Shown here in pieces: positions 46,339 through 57,720 of a stretch of 64,000 nt of DNA; the stretch's first letter is position 1, and each line of letters opens with the position of its first letter. The notes under the pieces were generated by a model. That model did not search any database. It had not been told where the DNA came from and saw nothing but the letters and a program-made list of their open reading frames with translations. A program made the translations under genes and the position numbers. Source of the DNA: Symbiodinium microadriaticum (Eukaryota; Sar; Dinophyceae; Suessiales; Symbiodiniaceae); contig LSRX01000290.1 in assembly GCA_001939145.1 (NCBI GenBank), positions 556,890-620,889 of the forward strand, in the 5' to 3' direction.

Positions 46339-46339
46339 N
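46339..46339. other. single N: assembly join
   Basis: The only ambiguous base in the window. Satellite sequence stops on its left and the second copy of the TIR element starts at once on its right, so it is probably a collapsed gap or scaffold join. Confidence 0.9.
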
Positions 46340-47019
46340 CGCAATCATCACCATTATCTTTCCAAGAATCATCATCACTAACATCATCATCGTCTTCACG
46401 ATCATGTATATGATGATGATGATGATGATGATAATGATGACAACTTGTGCAACACTCTTTGTCTGCCTCACGTCTTAGAGGAGTACCGGCTTCCAGCTGC
46501 AGCTTTTGCTTGCAGTTGCGAAAGCTTCCAAAAGAACCCCCATTGGAATTTTCATGCATGACAAGAAAGTGCAGAAAGGACATCCAACTCCCAGTTCTCA
46601 GACAAGGCAAAGCTGGTATTTCTGCAGACTTCCGGAAATGTTTGTGACTCTGATTACGACTACATACCCAAAGAAGCTCTTTGACCGACCTTGTTGCAGC
46701 ATGGTTGATGCTTTGCATTTGGAGCACTTCCAGGTGCGAAGCCAACCAAAGTGCACGTAGACGCATGCTGCTCTCAAAGATTATGAACCATCTAGATCGC
46801 CCGTATCAAGTTTGCCATACATGACATGCTTCTGGAATGCAGATGAAGATGCAAACCAGCCCTCCTTGACCCCTTTGCAAAAGGAGTTGAAGTCCATTGC
46901 TTTATCTGAATTCATCTACTGTTCCTTGGAGGCACCCTGAGCCAGGTTCCATGGCATTGAACATCAGTTTGAACAACGTCGGCAACCCCAAGAAGTGGGG
47001 GCACTTAAACATACTATAC
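46340..47019. mobile_element. second, left-truncated copy of the 849-bp TIR element
   Basis: 46340-47026 repeats 40879-41565 at a constant offset of 5461 bp. The only difference I see is in the GAT microsatellite near 46418. The right terminal repeat is intact (46996-47019) and (TA)n follows; the left third is lost at the N. The internal candidate exon with its GTGCGA donor is duplicated too. Confidence 0.8.
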
Positions 47020-47024
47020 CCATA

Positions 47025-47085
47025 TATATATATATATATACATACATACTTGCACATACAGAGAGAGAGAGAGAGAGAGAGAGAC
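47025..47085. repeat. (TA)n and (GA)n microsatellites
   Basis: TA run directly right of the second TIR element copy, then about 12 GA units at 47060-47084. Confidence 0.95.
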
Positions 47086-47305
47086 ATGGACTAAAACTCC
47101 AGAGCAGTCGAGTCGAGGAGTCTCTGGGATCCGTGGATCAGTTGAAATGAGTTGTAAAAGAGAGCCTCGCCATTCTGGATCTGAGTGAAAGCTCTGATTG
47201 AAGGCATTCTTGACTACGTGGGGGGAGGGAGGTTCCTAGTAAGTTTTGACCAGAGCTGGCTTCCTTCAGCCTATTGCCAGCATAATAATGCGAGTATAGA
47301 ATATA

Positions 47306-47397
47306 CCTATAGTCTCCATTGTAGTTCCTTTTTTGGGATTACCTTTTTGGTTCCTTAATATTCAACCAAAAAAAGGAACTACAATGGTGACTGTAGG
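47306..47397. mobile_element. TA-flanked MITE, family A copy 3 (best preserved)
   Basis: TA at 47304-47305 and 47398-47399 flank a 92-bp unit. The left arm starts CCTATAGTCTCCATTGTAG then TTCCTTTTTTGG; the complement of the right arm starts CCTACAGTCACCATTGTAG then TTCCTTTTTTTGG, about two mismatches and one extra T over roughly 31 bp. The short AT-rich loop cannot code for anything. Confidence 0.85.
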
Positions 47398-48108
47398 TAC
47401 CCCCGAGAAGCGTGTTCGAACTCGCCAGAAATGGTCGGAACGGAGAAGCGGCCGAGGTAGGGAGGCGGTTGCCTCTGGTGGGATGCTTCCGGTGATCAAC
47501 TGCCGGGCATGAGCTGATGATCTTCACCCCGAGTCTCTAAGGTTCAGGATTTGGGGTTTAGTTTGTCTAGGGTTTATGATTTAGGGTTTGGGGTTTAGGA
47601 TACGAGGCGGGCAGATTGGACGCACTTCAGAGAGACCTCGTTCAAAAAGGATTTGGAGTTTAGTTTGTTAAGGGTCAGCACTTGGGACTTCGGGCTTAGG
47701 GTCGACAAGTCGTTGAAGTATGTGGGTACTGATGACTGGGCTTTTGGAAAGCCCAGACAGGCCGGAGCGAGTCCTTGTCCCTGCTCCACCCCAACCACTC
47801 GAGCCAAGTTTCGATGCTCAGCATGGAAGCTTGTTGTAAGTCGGTGTGCTTGAAGTTGGTACTTGGAGAGGCAGGAGACGAGAAACCCTGCAGCCGCCAT
47901 ATGTTTTTCCCAGGTAGACTTCTCGTCCGTGCACGTATAAATATTTCCCTGGATGGTGGCAGCATTCGAACGCAAGTCATAGAGTTCCTGTGGTACGGTC
48001 TTGTTATACAGCCGTGGTCTAATCATGAAATTAGACCCTTAGCCATCGTCCTGTCAATGAAGCTTTCGGACGAGAGAGTGTCACCACTGCTCAACCCCCC
48101 TGCCTAAC
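47398..48108. other. no supported gene; telomere-like motifs
   Basis: 47540-47605 has imperfect TTTAGGG-type words (GGGGTTTAG, TCTAGGGTTTA, ATTTAGGGTTTGGGG). Overlapping frames on both strands from 47.6 to 48.1 kb are not convincing. Confidence 0.35.
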
Positions 48109-48330
48109 CTAATGTACTTGGAGGGGGGTGTTACGTGGATGTCTGGGGGTTCGAAGTACATTTCCGCCTGTTCCGACGGGCCCAGTAGGAATCCCAGTAC
48201 ATTTGTTATCCGTGGAACATTCCACCTGAGATAATGTACTTGGAGGTCTTCGGTCATGGACCCCTGGAGTAACGAACGGCAACGAACAATGTACTTGAGG
48301 GGTGGGTGGGGGACCCCCCAAGTACATTAG
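48109..48330. mobile_element. 222-bp foldback element with CTAATGTACTTG ends
   Basis: The 12-bp ends CTAATGTACTTG and CAAGTACATTAG are perfect complements, followed inward by G-runs on the left and C-runs on the right. Internal direct and inverted copies of AATGTACTTG or its complement occur at about 48154, 48196, 48232 and 48288, giving a multiply folded structure. Family unknown. Confidence 0.6.
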
Positions 48331-49839
48331 TTGTTGGGGGTGGTCCACTGCTCCAGCCGAGAGGACATGGTCCAAATGCTTTCCTGGCAGCACCCGCACC
48401 AGGTGTATGTCAATTCGCTTATTACTAAGAAAATTGTCGAAGCATCGGGAAAAGCTTCTCGAGCCCTTCGACACGGGTCAAGGGCATGTTCTTCGCAAGT
48501 AAACTGACACTGACCGACCTTTGACTTCCCTGCACTGCTGTCTCTCTCAGCTCAATCAGGGAGTAGGAGCAGCATGGGTTTGTTACAGTGTGACGTGCTC
48601 CCCAGAATAACATGATTTCGCGAGCGACCGACCAGGTCAAAGAGCTGATGCCGTGTGCGTTGCATCCATTTCCTCCCGACAGGCATGAAGGAGAAAGCTG
48701 GGGAAGTCGCATATTTCCGGCCACCATCAACCCAAAAAGCTCTCTAAGCCCATCATACCACTACCAAATTGTCCTTCTTATATCCGTGTCCGTAGATGAG
48801 CACTGTACAGAGCCCCATCGATTCAACAGCCTGGCCTGCTCCCTGTGATGATGCCATGGGCACCTCTGCCGTCAACTCGGAGAGCCCTGCTGCCCTGAGT
48901 TGCAAGTATGTGGATGGTAGAGTCATATTGTCATAACTGTTGTACTATATTCTACTTTGCACTAAATATTTGCTATGCGTTATGGTATACATGTGTCAGT
49001 ATTCAGTATAGATGATGGGAAGTCAGGGTAGGCGAGGCCCCGGTGGAACATGGGAATGGTCACTTGGCTATGAAAGGACAGAGTTTGCTTCCTACAGAGA
49101 CTTGAAGCTGAGACGGGGATCCGGGAAGTCTGTGGGAGGGCTCCGGTGTGCTTCCTGCAAATTTTGGGATTGAGGCGGTGTAAGCATCCATACTTTCTGA
49201 TGTTGCTGCAAGGTCTTCGGACTGTAGGCGGTCTTGCCACAAGCCCACTGCAGTCACTGTTGCGGTGTCGGTGCGTGCTACCTTTTGGCTCATTCGCCGC
49301 CCAAGGTGTTAGTTTACCCTGAATCCACCCATGCACCTGTATGGCAGAGCACCACTGTGGGGTATCGTGCTGGGAGCTCCTCACCTCCCAGCTCTCTGCA
49401 GAACCTCCCCCAGTCTTCAGCCCACCTCGAGCAACGGAGCAGTTTCCGTGAATAGCATTGATCAGCGGTCTGCACTATACACGGCACTTACTAGTAGCAG
49501 TATCCACAAAATGATGTTGAAACACCAGTGAATAAATTGTGAAGTACAGAACCCTCCTCCTTTCTGGCCGCTGCCAGCAGCCATGGTGGTGAGGACGGAT
49601 TTGGGTCAGATATCATAACTTTACGTTTGTTAGTCTGGCACAGTATCAGCGAAGGTGGCCTCTTGTCGTGAATGACTTAATATATTTCTGGAAGCAGCTC
49701 CAAGCAGGAGTGGCCAGAAATGCTTCCAACGAGGAGTTTGTCTTTGCCAGTTGCTTTGATGACAGCACTCCGTCCCCGGCTATGAACCTCAAGATTAGCA
49801 GGTTAAGTTAGGGTGAAATAGAAATAGAGGTAAACCATC
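48331..49839. other. no supported gene
   Basis: Several 60-130-codon frames occur on both strands without splice pairing or a recognisable product. Confidence 0.3.
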
Positions 49840-49989
49840 ATGACCCACCAGTTTACTGTTGGCGCTTCCTGCACGCAACGCTTCTGTTGCAAGTGCAGCC
49901 CATACCATCGCGTTGATTTCAGAGGCAAGAAAGACACTTCTGCAACCTTTGTCTGCAGCTACTGCTTCACCCTGAAGAGTGATTCATAG
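49840..49989 (+). CDS. 49-residue zinc-ribbon-like small protein or exon
   Basis: ATG to TAG frame below usual length cut-offs. It has Cys at residues 11, 16, 17, 19, 39 and 42: CTQRFCCKCSPYHR early and FVCSYCF late, i.e. two CxxC-like knuckles about 20 residues apart, as in zinc ribbons. The middle is polar (VDFRGKKDTSATF). It could be a stand-alone peptide or an exon of a larger gene; a splice acceptor-like TTAGCAG lies 40 bp upstream. Zinc binding is inference from Cys spacing. Confidence 0.4.
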   Translation: MTHQFTVGASCTQRFCCKCSPYHRVDFRGKKDTSATFVCSYCFTLKSDS

Positions 49990-50605
49990 GGAGATATATA
50001 GGGACTTCTCGTCAATGCCAGGAGGCGCATCTACCCGAATTGAAACCTGAGCCCTAAACCCTATACATCCTCGCTTGTGGGCATAGATCCTTAGCCATGT
50101 GAGAGGGAAAAGGCCCTATGCAGCCAGAACCCAGGCTCCTTCATTTGGTCTTGGCTGCACCTGCCCAACAGTCTTGGGACCGGTGGGATCGGAGTCCAGC
50201 CGCCCCTGGGCCGCAAGCAGTCGACATACTGATGAATCAACCAGTATCTCTGGATATTAGCTATCCAAATATGCATATACTTGTTTACACTGTTTATTTA
50301 GATATGTATATGTAAATAAGTAATGTATGTAATGTATGTATGTATGTATGTATGTATGTATGTATGTATGTAGGTACGTATGTACTGCATCTGTGTATGT
50401 ATGTATCAACGCATGCACGTCTGTTTGCATGCAGGTAGATACGTCGGTACGTAGGTAGGTATGCTTTCTGTTCGTATTTACTGATTGTCTGTCTGTCTGT
50501 CTGGCTGGCTGGCTGTTTGTTTGTCTCTGTCTGTCTCTGTCTCTTTCTCTGTCTGTCTCTGTCTCTGTCTGTCTCTCTCTGTTTGTTTGTTTGTTTGTCT
50601 GTCTC

Positions 50606-50641
<36 letters not shown>

Positions 50642-51685
50642 GTCTCTCTGTCTCTCTGTCTCTCTGTCTCTCTCTCTCTCTCTCTGTCTCTGTCTGTGTT
50701 TGTTTGTAATTAAACAGACCAAGGGCTAGACAAATAAGCACAGACCCACACCAACACATACACTATATATGTATATGCATATGTACATGTATATGTAAAT
50801 GTCTGTGTCTATTTATATGTATATGTGTGTGTATGTGTATATATATATATATATGCATATGTATATGTATGTATGTACGTATGTATGTATGTGTGCATGT
50901 ATGTATGTACGTATGTATGTATGTATGTATGTATGTATGCATGGATGGATGTATGTATGTATGTATGTATGTATGTATGTATGTATGCTTTTATGTATAC
51001 ATGCACACTAACAAATAGCTGTGTATACATGTTTACTTTGCACACACGGAGATCTGTATGACGACTTATATATCCGTCTGGACCGCATGAAACCTAAACC
51101 TAGTGCATTCTGGTCATGATCACGCCGATGTTTCGATCTCTGCTTGACTTTTCGGGCCCGGAAGACTCGTAAGAGCCACTTGGAGAGGATGGGTCTGAGA
51201 CGGCTTGGGATTTTGAGGCTGCAGGATGCATTAGGGAGCTCTTGCAGCCTAGACAGTGATGTTTGAAGGTTTGACATCGGGCTTTGGAGTGCAGACACGT
51301 GGCTCAGCGCTTGGATTCTGTTGAGTTCACCTGCTTAAACCTGGCAGTCTCATGTCAGGTGCGGATGCAGCGATGTTTCACTTCTGGGAAGCTCCTGGAT
51401 CTCACGATGCTGAGCCAAAGTAATCTTCTGCTTGCTGTTTTTGCTGGCCTCGTGTTTGCCACGCGTCGTGAATTGAAAGCCTTTCGTCACAGAATCTGGT
51501 GGTGACGCGATTGCAGCAGTCGGCAGACTTTTGCTAGAGTAGCATTGGATTTCCTCCGTGAGGCAACGTTCACCAGGTATAGTGGTCCTAGGTGCCTCAA
51601 CAGGCAGTGGCTAGACCAACATCGGCCTTCACGACCCGACGATTCCTCGGAAGACCCTGCACAGAACCTTTACACAAGTTGAAAC
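49990..51685. repeat. large microsatellite field, no gene
   Basis: GTAT units at 50325-50372, CTGT/CTCT units at 50484-50700, (TA)n at 50836-50854 and GTAT/ATGG units at 50855-50995. 51.0-51.68 kb has no convincing exon. Confidence 0.85.
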
Positions 51686-52168
51686 TTAAAGGATCTTAAA
51701 TGCACAGTGTCCGGGTGGGGGATCCTCCTTCAAGCTGGAAGACGAGTTCTTGGCCCCTTGAGCGGAGGGTTTGAAAGCCCAGTGCAAGTCAGCAACGCTT
51801 CCTGCCTCCCCTGCGAAGCAGAAAGGAACGGCACCATTGGCATTCCTGACTGTGTGGATCAGTGTGCGCCGCCTGGAGAGCGGACCATCCAGGCTGCGTG
51901 TCTTTCGTTCCAGCTCTTCATCAGGAAGGATTCCAGTGTTCCATGTTAGTTTGGTCAGAAACGCTGCTTTATGCAGAGGGTCTGCACTCTCACATGGACA
52001 TTTCGGTTTCTCAACCCCTGAAGCTATAAACTTCATCTCATGGCCTTCTTGCCTTGCCCACGGTGAGGCTGAAGGCGTCGGTTTCTGCATGCTGCCTGTG
52101 GCACGCAAGGTGCCAGAGCCGGATTTTGGGTTGGGAGGCTCTCCTGTTAGCGCTGCAGCCTTAGTCAA
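51686..52168 (-). CDS. 160-codon minus-strand ORF, unknown
   Basis: Longest non-repeat minus-strand frame, with even composition: TKLTWNTGILPDEELERKTR, NANGAVPFCFAGEAGSVADL and AFKPSAQGAKNSSSSLKEDP. No hydrophobic span or signal. The + strand is also open here for 161 codons, so GC-rich chance is possible. If real it would be the only convincing minus-strand gene in the window. No family recognised. Confidence 0.35.
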   Translation of the reverse strand: MTKAAALTGEPPNPKSGSGTLRATGSMQKPTPSASPWARQEGHEMKFIASGVEKPKCPCESADPLHKAAFLTKLTWNTGILPDEELERKTRSLDGPLSRRRTLIHTVRNANGAVPFCFAGEAGSVADLHWAFKPSAQGAKNSSSSLKEDPPPGHCAFKIL

Positions 52169-53450
52169 GGCCCCTTATTACAAGATGCCCCAATTATGGA
52201 ATTGCACCGCGAGGGGCCGCAAGGTCTTGAAATCATACGTAGATACTGCCTGTTAGTTATAACCACGGGGATTTGTGCCGGGGATACTGGCACGGTTGAT
52301 GGGTTGTGTTGCTACTGTTTAGTACTTCAAGGTTCCGGATTTATAGGACTTGACGTCACAAGTCTATTGGTCTATAGCAAACACAAATGAAAAAGACTTG
52401 AGGTATCAGTTCTGTTTCGGGGTTAAGAAGTTTGCTAACTTGGGATGAGGGCGCTCGATACGAGGCTCCAAGCCCAATCAAGGTAGTACTCGGAAGAGAA
52501 ACAGTGAGCCCTGCAATTCTGGAAGTTGCCAGCTTTATCCAGCTTCCGGATTGGATGCCGGGCTGTCGATACAGAGATTACTATCTGTCTGTCTGCCTGC
52601 CTGCCTGTCTGTCTGTGTCTGTGAGTCCGTCTGGGTTGTAGCTCGTGCCGGGTCATGAGAACTGGGGTTGCGACCCAAATCGAGTGTGAAGAGGATTTAT
52701 GATTGGCAGCTGGATAGCACCATTTGTGGACATTGAAATCAGTCAGGCCTTGAGTATTGGGCTGGGTCAACTTGTAAAGCGAGCAAACCAGTCTCTCAGC
52801 TCCTCAGCTCGAGTTAACCCCCTATCCTACCCTCCCCGCCGCTTTTTCCAGGCTATGCACTTCGCACCAAATCTTGCCCGGACTTTGTGAACAGCCACGC
52901 ATGTCTGATATTTAACCACCAGACCACGGAAGATAGATTTCAAAGGCGGCGACACGCAAGCTGTCAAGACAAGTCTTGAAAAGCAAGGATGCCTTCGACG
53001 TCTCGTTCGCCGTGCAGCTGCGGAACATCTCCCTGAGAAAGCTGCCTCCCACAGCTTCACAGCAGCAGTAACGTGCACATGCTTTGCCAAGCCTCCCGTA
53101 CACACTGGCTTGTCTCTGGAGTACACGATACAGCGAAAGCCGAGCAATCTGGGCCTCCCGAGACTCGAAGCTCTTATCTCCCTGTAGCCCCCGCACCTTA
53201 ATAATGCCTCTAGGACTGGATCCGCATGTCTCTACCGGTGGCGGTCGGCCAAGCTCTGCAAGTGGCTCCATCGGATGTGCCCCTCGAGCTGACTCTCGGA
53301 TGGCACCTTTCGTTTAAGGCTTGTTTACGGTTCAGCGTGCTAGGGCGACTATGCCGGATCACAAGCCTCTAGTTGCAATTATTCAGATTTGTTCTTTTAC
53401 AGCTGCTGCCAGCTGCATCTTGACAGTTCAGCGCACTTTTCTTGTTCCAG
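52169..53450. other. no supported gene
   Basis: A small CTGT run lies at 52585-52620. Other frames overlap between strands. Confidence 0.3.
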
Positions 53451-55128
53451 TAGCACAGACACGGAAACTCGAGCACCTTTCGGACTTTCGAGTCACGAAA
53501 AAGCCTCGAACCCAATTCTGTCGGGCGACTCTGGCAGATGTTGCAGAGTTCCTGTCATCACTCAGCCATTCTGAGCTGTTGAAGCAAATGAGGATGATTC
53601 GTGACGCGAGCATGAGACCTGGCATACTTTCAAAGTTCTGGCTTTCAAGGGTTTAGGGTTTAGGATTGACATGAGGTGTCTGTTCCTTGTGTGCTTGACC
53701 CCTGATACTTTTCGTACAACAGGCCCTTTCTGTGCAGCGAAGTCTTATTTTGAGTTGATACAGAGCAAGCAGGCATGTTTGTTTGCCTGTTTGTGGGGTA
53801 CCTGAGTCTGAACACTCCTCTTGAAGTTGGATGCTTTTTCTGGCATTTCAAGGTACGACAACCACGTCCTGCGGAGCTTCAAGCTTCGACGAAAAGATGA
53901 AGTTGAACCTGAACCCGCTGGTCTCATGCTTGTTCAGCCTATTTCAACGTTTCTTGCGGGCGTGGGATTGCTAGGTGCAAGTTCGGAACTAGTATCCTTT
54001 GCAGGCATGGCATCGTGCTAAGCTTCTCAAACTTAGCAACACGGAGTGGTCGTTTCTTCTGCAGTCGAGGTTGACCCAGCATGCATCACTGTAGCAGCAT
54101 GGCGACAGCTACCCAACCGAAGAAAGCACGAAGACATCACATGTTCATAGAGATTCCGGCATCATGCCCATGCCATCTTTCGCAGCTACAGTGTAGTCAT
54201 ATCTGTCCAAATTTGGCTTCGATGGAACACTATTTGTCACCTGGGTGTGGACTTGCCGCAGCGCGTTGACGTGCTTTACGAGCCGAGACCTCGTTTTGCC
54301 CAGGCCTCGAGGCCTTCGAGCTGCAGCAGAAGCAGCGGGTGCAGGAAGCCGAGGCCATTTCCAGCAATCCAAAAGTTTCCCTAACCGTTCAGGGCGTTTA
54401 GGGTTCAGGGTTTAGGGTTCCCTAACCAGTTGCAATGGATAGTAGAGATTGCGAACTATAGTGCCCGGAAAATAAGACCCCAGGGCTGCAGGCTGGCTGT
54501 GTTTCCGTGGCTGTCGGGTTCCAAGGCTCTCGGAGGAGACCAAGTCCAGGCTTTGTCGCTTTTTGGTGTTAGGGCAGGTACTGTACCTGGTGCTTAAGGC
54601 GATTCTGAAGCTCCTGCTGCCGGGTTTTTTTTAGCCTTTGGATGAACATGGCCCCATAGGTCCCTGAACAGCAGAAGAGGACATGTTGGAAGATACAGAC
54701 ACCTCACAGTGCACATATCTGGAGTTCGCATTCGGACGGTCGACGAAGGGCGCACGCGTCTTTCATGTTCTTTGCTTGTGCATCTTCTGCAGTTGAGAAG
54801 GGTTGCATCCGATTCGGGGCCTGCGGGCGGTCTACATGAAGCCATCCTAAAGTCAAACACAACTAGCCGGACCTCCAGCAGACCGCGAGCCAGGCTCAGC
54901 TAAGCAGCAGGCACTGAAAGAATCTTAGCAAACTCCACATGTCCAAACGCCGGACGCTCCAAGCTGAGAGAAAGCGTGCGTCTAAAGACACAGCCCAAAC
55001 ACAAGGCAAAGCACAACAAAAGCAACGGCCTATTCCTTCCGAAGGTCTCCGACCAAGTGCCAGAAGAGGGGGAGATGCCCAAGGCATCGAACATCTCAGG
55101 CCCAAAGTCAACGAGGAAACATACGTAG
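53451..55128 (+). CDS. spliced gene, unknown charged protein
   Basis: Exon 53451-53634 follows CTTTTCTTGTTCCAG and includes ADVAEFLSSLSHSELLKQMR and IRDASMRPGILS. Exon 53853-53920 (YDNHVLRSFKLRRKDEVEPE) and exon 54304-54374 (after GTTTTGCCCAG; LEAFELQQKQRVQEAEAISS) continue it, and split codons are completed correctly at both joints. A 37-nt exon 54793-54829 and a last exon 54929-55128 (NGLFLPKVSDQVPEEGEMPK, stop TAG) keep phase, but the last exon is also open in another frame (SKRRTLQAERKRASKDTAQT) with a donor at 55125, so the 3' end is uncertain. The protein looks soluble, helical and charged; no known domain. Intron 1 (53635-53852) contains telomere-type repeats. Confidence 0.55.
53648..53667 (+). 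repeat. telomere-type repeat inside an intron
   Basis: GGGTTTAGGGTTTAGGATT, 14-33 bases after the predicted donor of the first intron of the preceding gene. Confidence 0.85.
54394..54421 (+). repeat. telomere-type repeats
   Basis: GCGTTTAGGGTTCAGGG followed by TTTAGGGTTCCC, about 20 bp after the donor of the 54304-54374 exon, again inside an intron. Confidence 0.8.
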
Positions 55129-57408
55129 GTCATGAGCCTTGCAGGGCACATATAGGAATGGGTGCAAGACAGAGGCAGAGAGATGTCACCAGTAGGGCAG
55201 GTGCTCTGGCATGTCTTGGGCGATGGGACCCCTGGCCGGGCCTTTTGATTGTCTATTCCATCCAGTCTTACATCGTGCATGGTGGCCAGATCTTGCTGAG
55301 TAGTCTTCAGAGTGGGTCTGGTTTTAATGGATGTCCATGGATGGTTTTTCTGCAATCCATGGCGGGTGTAGCCACTGCGGTATCATTGCAAACCAAGAGA
55401 TGGTAAACCCCGTAATACATCTAAGCTGCTCTGTGGGTCACGTTCCCAAGCACGAGGTGTCCCACACAGCAAGCCCGAAACCCACAAACAACCTCTCACA
55501 CAGCCTGTCCCAAAGACAATCTCCAAAGCCAAATCGAATTACTATTATGTTTTGGGTAGGTATCCCCCAGATAGGTACTTATGGACTTATGGTTTGGGTA
55601 GGTATCCCCTTAGGACTTAGAACCCTTTTTGGGTATCTCGGCCGAGCCCCCTTTGCCCTGACAGGTTCGACGCGCAAGGCCGGTGGGCAGAAGCTTTTGA
55701 AAGCACAAGTTTTAGGTTTTGGGGTTTAGGGTTTAGGGTTTCGGGGTTTAGGGGTTCATGTATGTATAGGAGATTATAGGAGTAGATGTGTAGTTATGTG
55801 TTTCTGTATGCAGATTCATAGCATCGACTATGTTTACATACATACACCTGTAGTTTTATACCTGCTTACATAGAACACAATAACCATGCCTGTGATGTTG
55901 CACATGTGTTTTTGTGCTTGTGGGGCTAGACTTATCTATTTGCTTCTTGTATGATTAATGTTAGTATTTGGCATTTGCCGTGTGCTACTCACGTTCCTGT
56001 TCACATTCAAGGAGTTGAGGGGGGTGTCAATGTGGGATTTCGCCAAGTCCTCTGCCTCTTGCGCACCCAACATCGCAAGTCCCAAGCAGGCCCGGGTCAA
56101 AGACATGAACCCCACAAGGCCGTAAAGCTCGCTAGGCGGGCTGAAAGAAAACCGGAGGTTTAACTTTTGCTGACGCCCTAAAGCCCGAGACGTTGTACAT
56201 TTCTTGTTCGAGAGTATGCAAAAGTGGGGATACTGTATATGATGTGTGCATTAAGCCTTCATTAATATAAGGTTAAGGGTGTATAGTATAGGATGCACAA
56301 CTGGATGTGTGGCTTGTCTCCTGTAAAATCATATCCTGCCTGACGATAAACTGCTACACAGGTACGGGTTCGTTGTCATTCTTTGCCTTCCATGAGGTAC
56401 ATTGTGTTCGATGTTGTAATTCTTTATATACCTACATATACATACTTACCTTAAGTAAGTATATATATATATATATACACACAACGAATGCTAGGCTGCA
56501 GTTGCTATGTTTTTCTTCAGTTCCAAGCAGTAATTAAGCAAAGGAGACCACATATGTACAGCAAGTTGAACCCTAACGTACGTGGAAATCTGCATCCTAA
56601 CGCACGTGGAAATCTGCATACAGCCAAAACCAAGCCAAAGTCGCAGGGGTCGCCGGTCGCCCCTGGAGGTACCGAGCATGGGCTCAGTGGACCCGCGCGT
56701 GCGTGGGGGACAGAAGCAGAGACCGAAACTCGGCTTCCTCGGAGTCATTAGTCGCAAAACGTCTGCAAGCATCATTGAATCATCTGGGGCATCTTTGTGC
56801 AGGCTTCAGGCCTCCATTGTTTGCATTGAGCTTTTCATCACCACATCCATCAAGTTGGAGCACTTGCTTTAAAGGATTTCACCTTGTTCGTTGCTGCCGG
56901 ATTCGTCCACGACGTCGAGCTTTCAATCAGATGCAGTCCCCATTTCAAGAGCGGAAGACCACGCACATCAGACGGGAGAGCAGAAAGAAGGAATCTGCGA
57001 ATTGCAAACCTGATCACGCCAACCTGAGCTTCAGCACAAGAGTCCCCCCTCCACACAGCTAGCCATGAGTTGTCACTGCGCCTTAATCCGTGGATGCCAG
57101 CGTCATGACTCATGAGAGGAAGCGGGTTTCGGTGGCCTACGGTCCATGCAGGCAGGCGTTCGCATGAGCGTAGCGGTTGCAGTTGCAGCATCAGAGAGCC
57201 ACTAATGTTGCAAGCTGGCCTTATGGTCCAAGGGTTCTGACTGGGTCTTGGCAGTTAACCATGAATGTCAGTGCATAGGACGGGCCGAAGCAAAGTGGAG
57301 AGACATGAGGGCTTGCGCCAAGCGCGGTTACCTCCGATGGCAGTCTTGAGAGGAGTGGATCCTGCAACCTCTACGTGGCCGTCCGCTGTGAGGCAACCGG
57401 CATCGCAG
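55129..57408. other. stretch with telomere-type repeats, no firm gene
   Basis: 55709-55752 has TTTTGGGGTTTAGGG and two more TTTAGGG units with small variants. A (TA)n run lies at 56459-56477. Weak frames at 56.58-57.06 kb overlap on both strands. One short frame at about 57280-57345 (AEAKWRDMRACAKRGYLRWQ) may be exonic. Confidence 0.35.
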
Positions 57409-57563
57409 CAAATCGGCTTAGAGTTTGGTTTCAGATCACGAAAAACTGGCAGGTCTGGCGTCTTCCCAATAAAGACGGCGACATGCTACCGGCAGCACAG
57501 CTGACTAGCACTGTTTTGGAGACTTTTCATGTCGTCTTGCCCCCCAGAGGCCGATATGGTTGA
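57409..57563 (+). CDS. candidate exon, unknown protein
   Basis: It follows CGGCATCGCAG and reads NRLRVWFQITKNWQVWRLPN then KDGDMLPAAQLTSTVLETFH, ending at TGA. A perfect donor (TGGCAG|GTCTGG) at 57447 may truncate it. No partner exon is certain; the terminal exon at 58.77 kb could belong to the same gene across the repeat array. Confidence 0.4.
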
Positions 57564-57720
57564 AAGGATGAGGCATTTGAGGTCCCGTGGCGGGGGGCAG
57601 CTCACGACAGACAGCCTGCTCAGGGGTCCCGAAAGTGCCGTCAAATTCCTGAGGACGTCCCTATGCGGCCCCCGTGTAGGAGAACGACGGACAGGCTAAT
57701 TCGGGGCCATGTATGCACGC

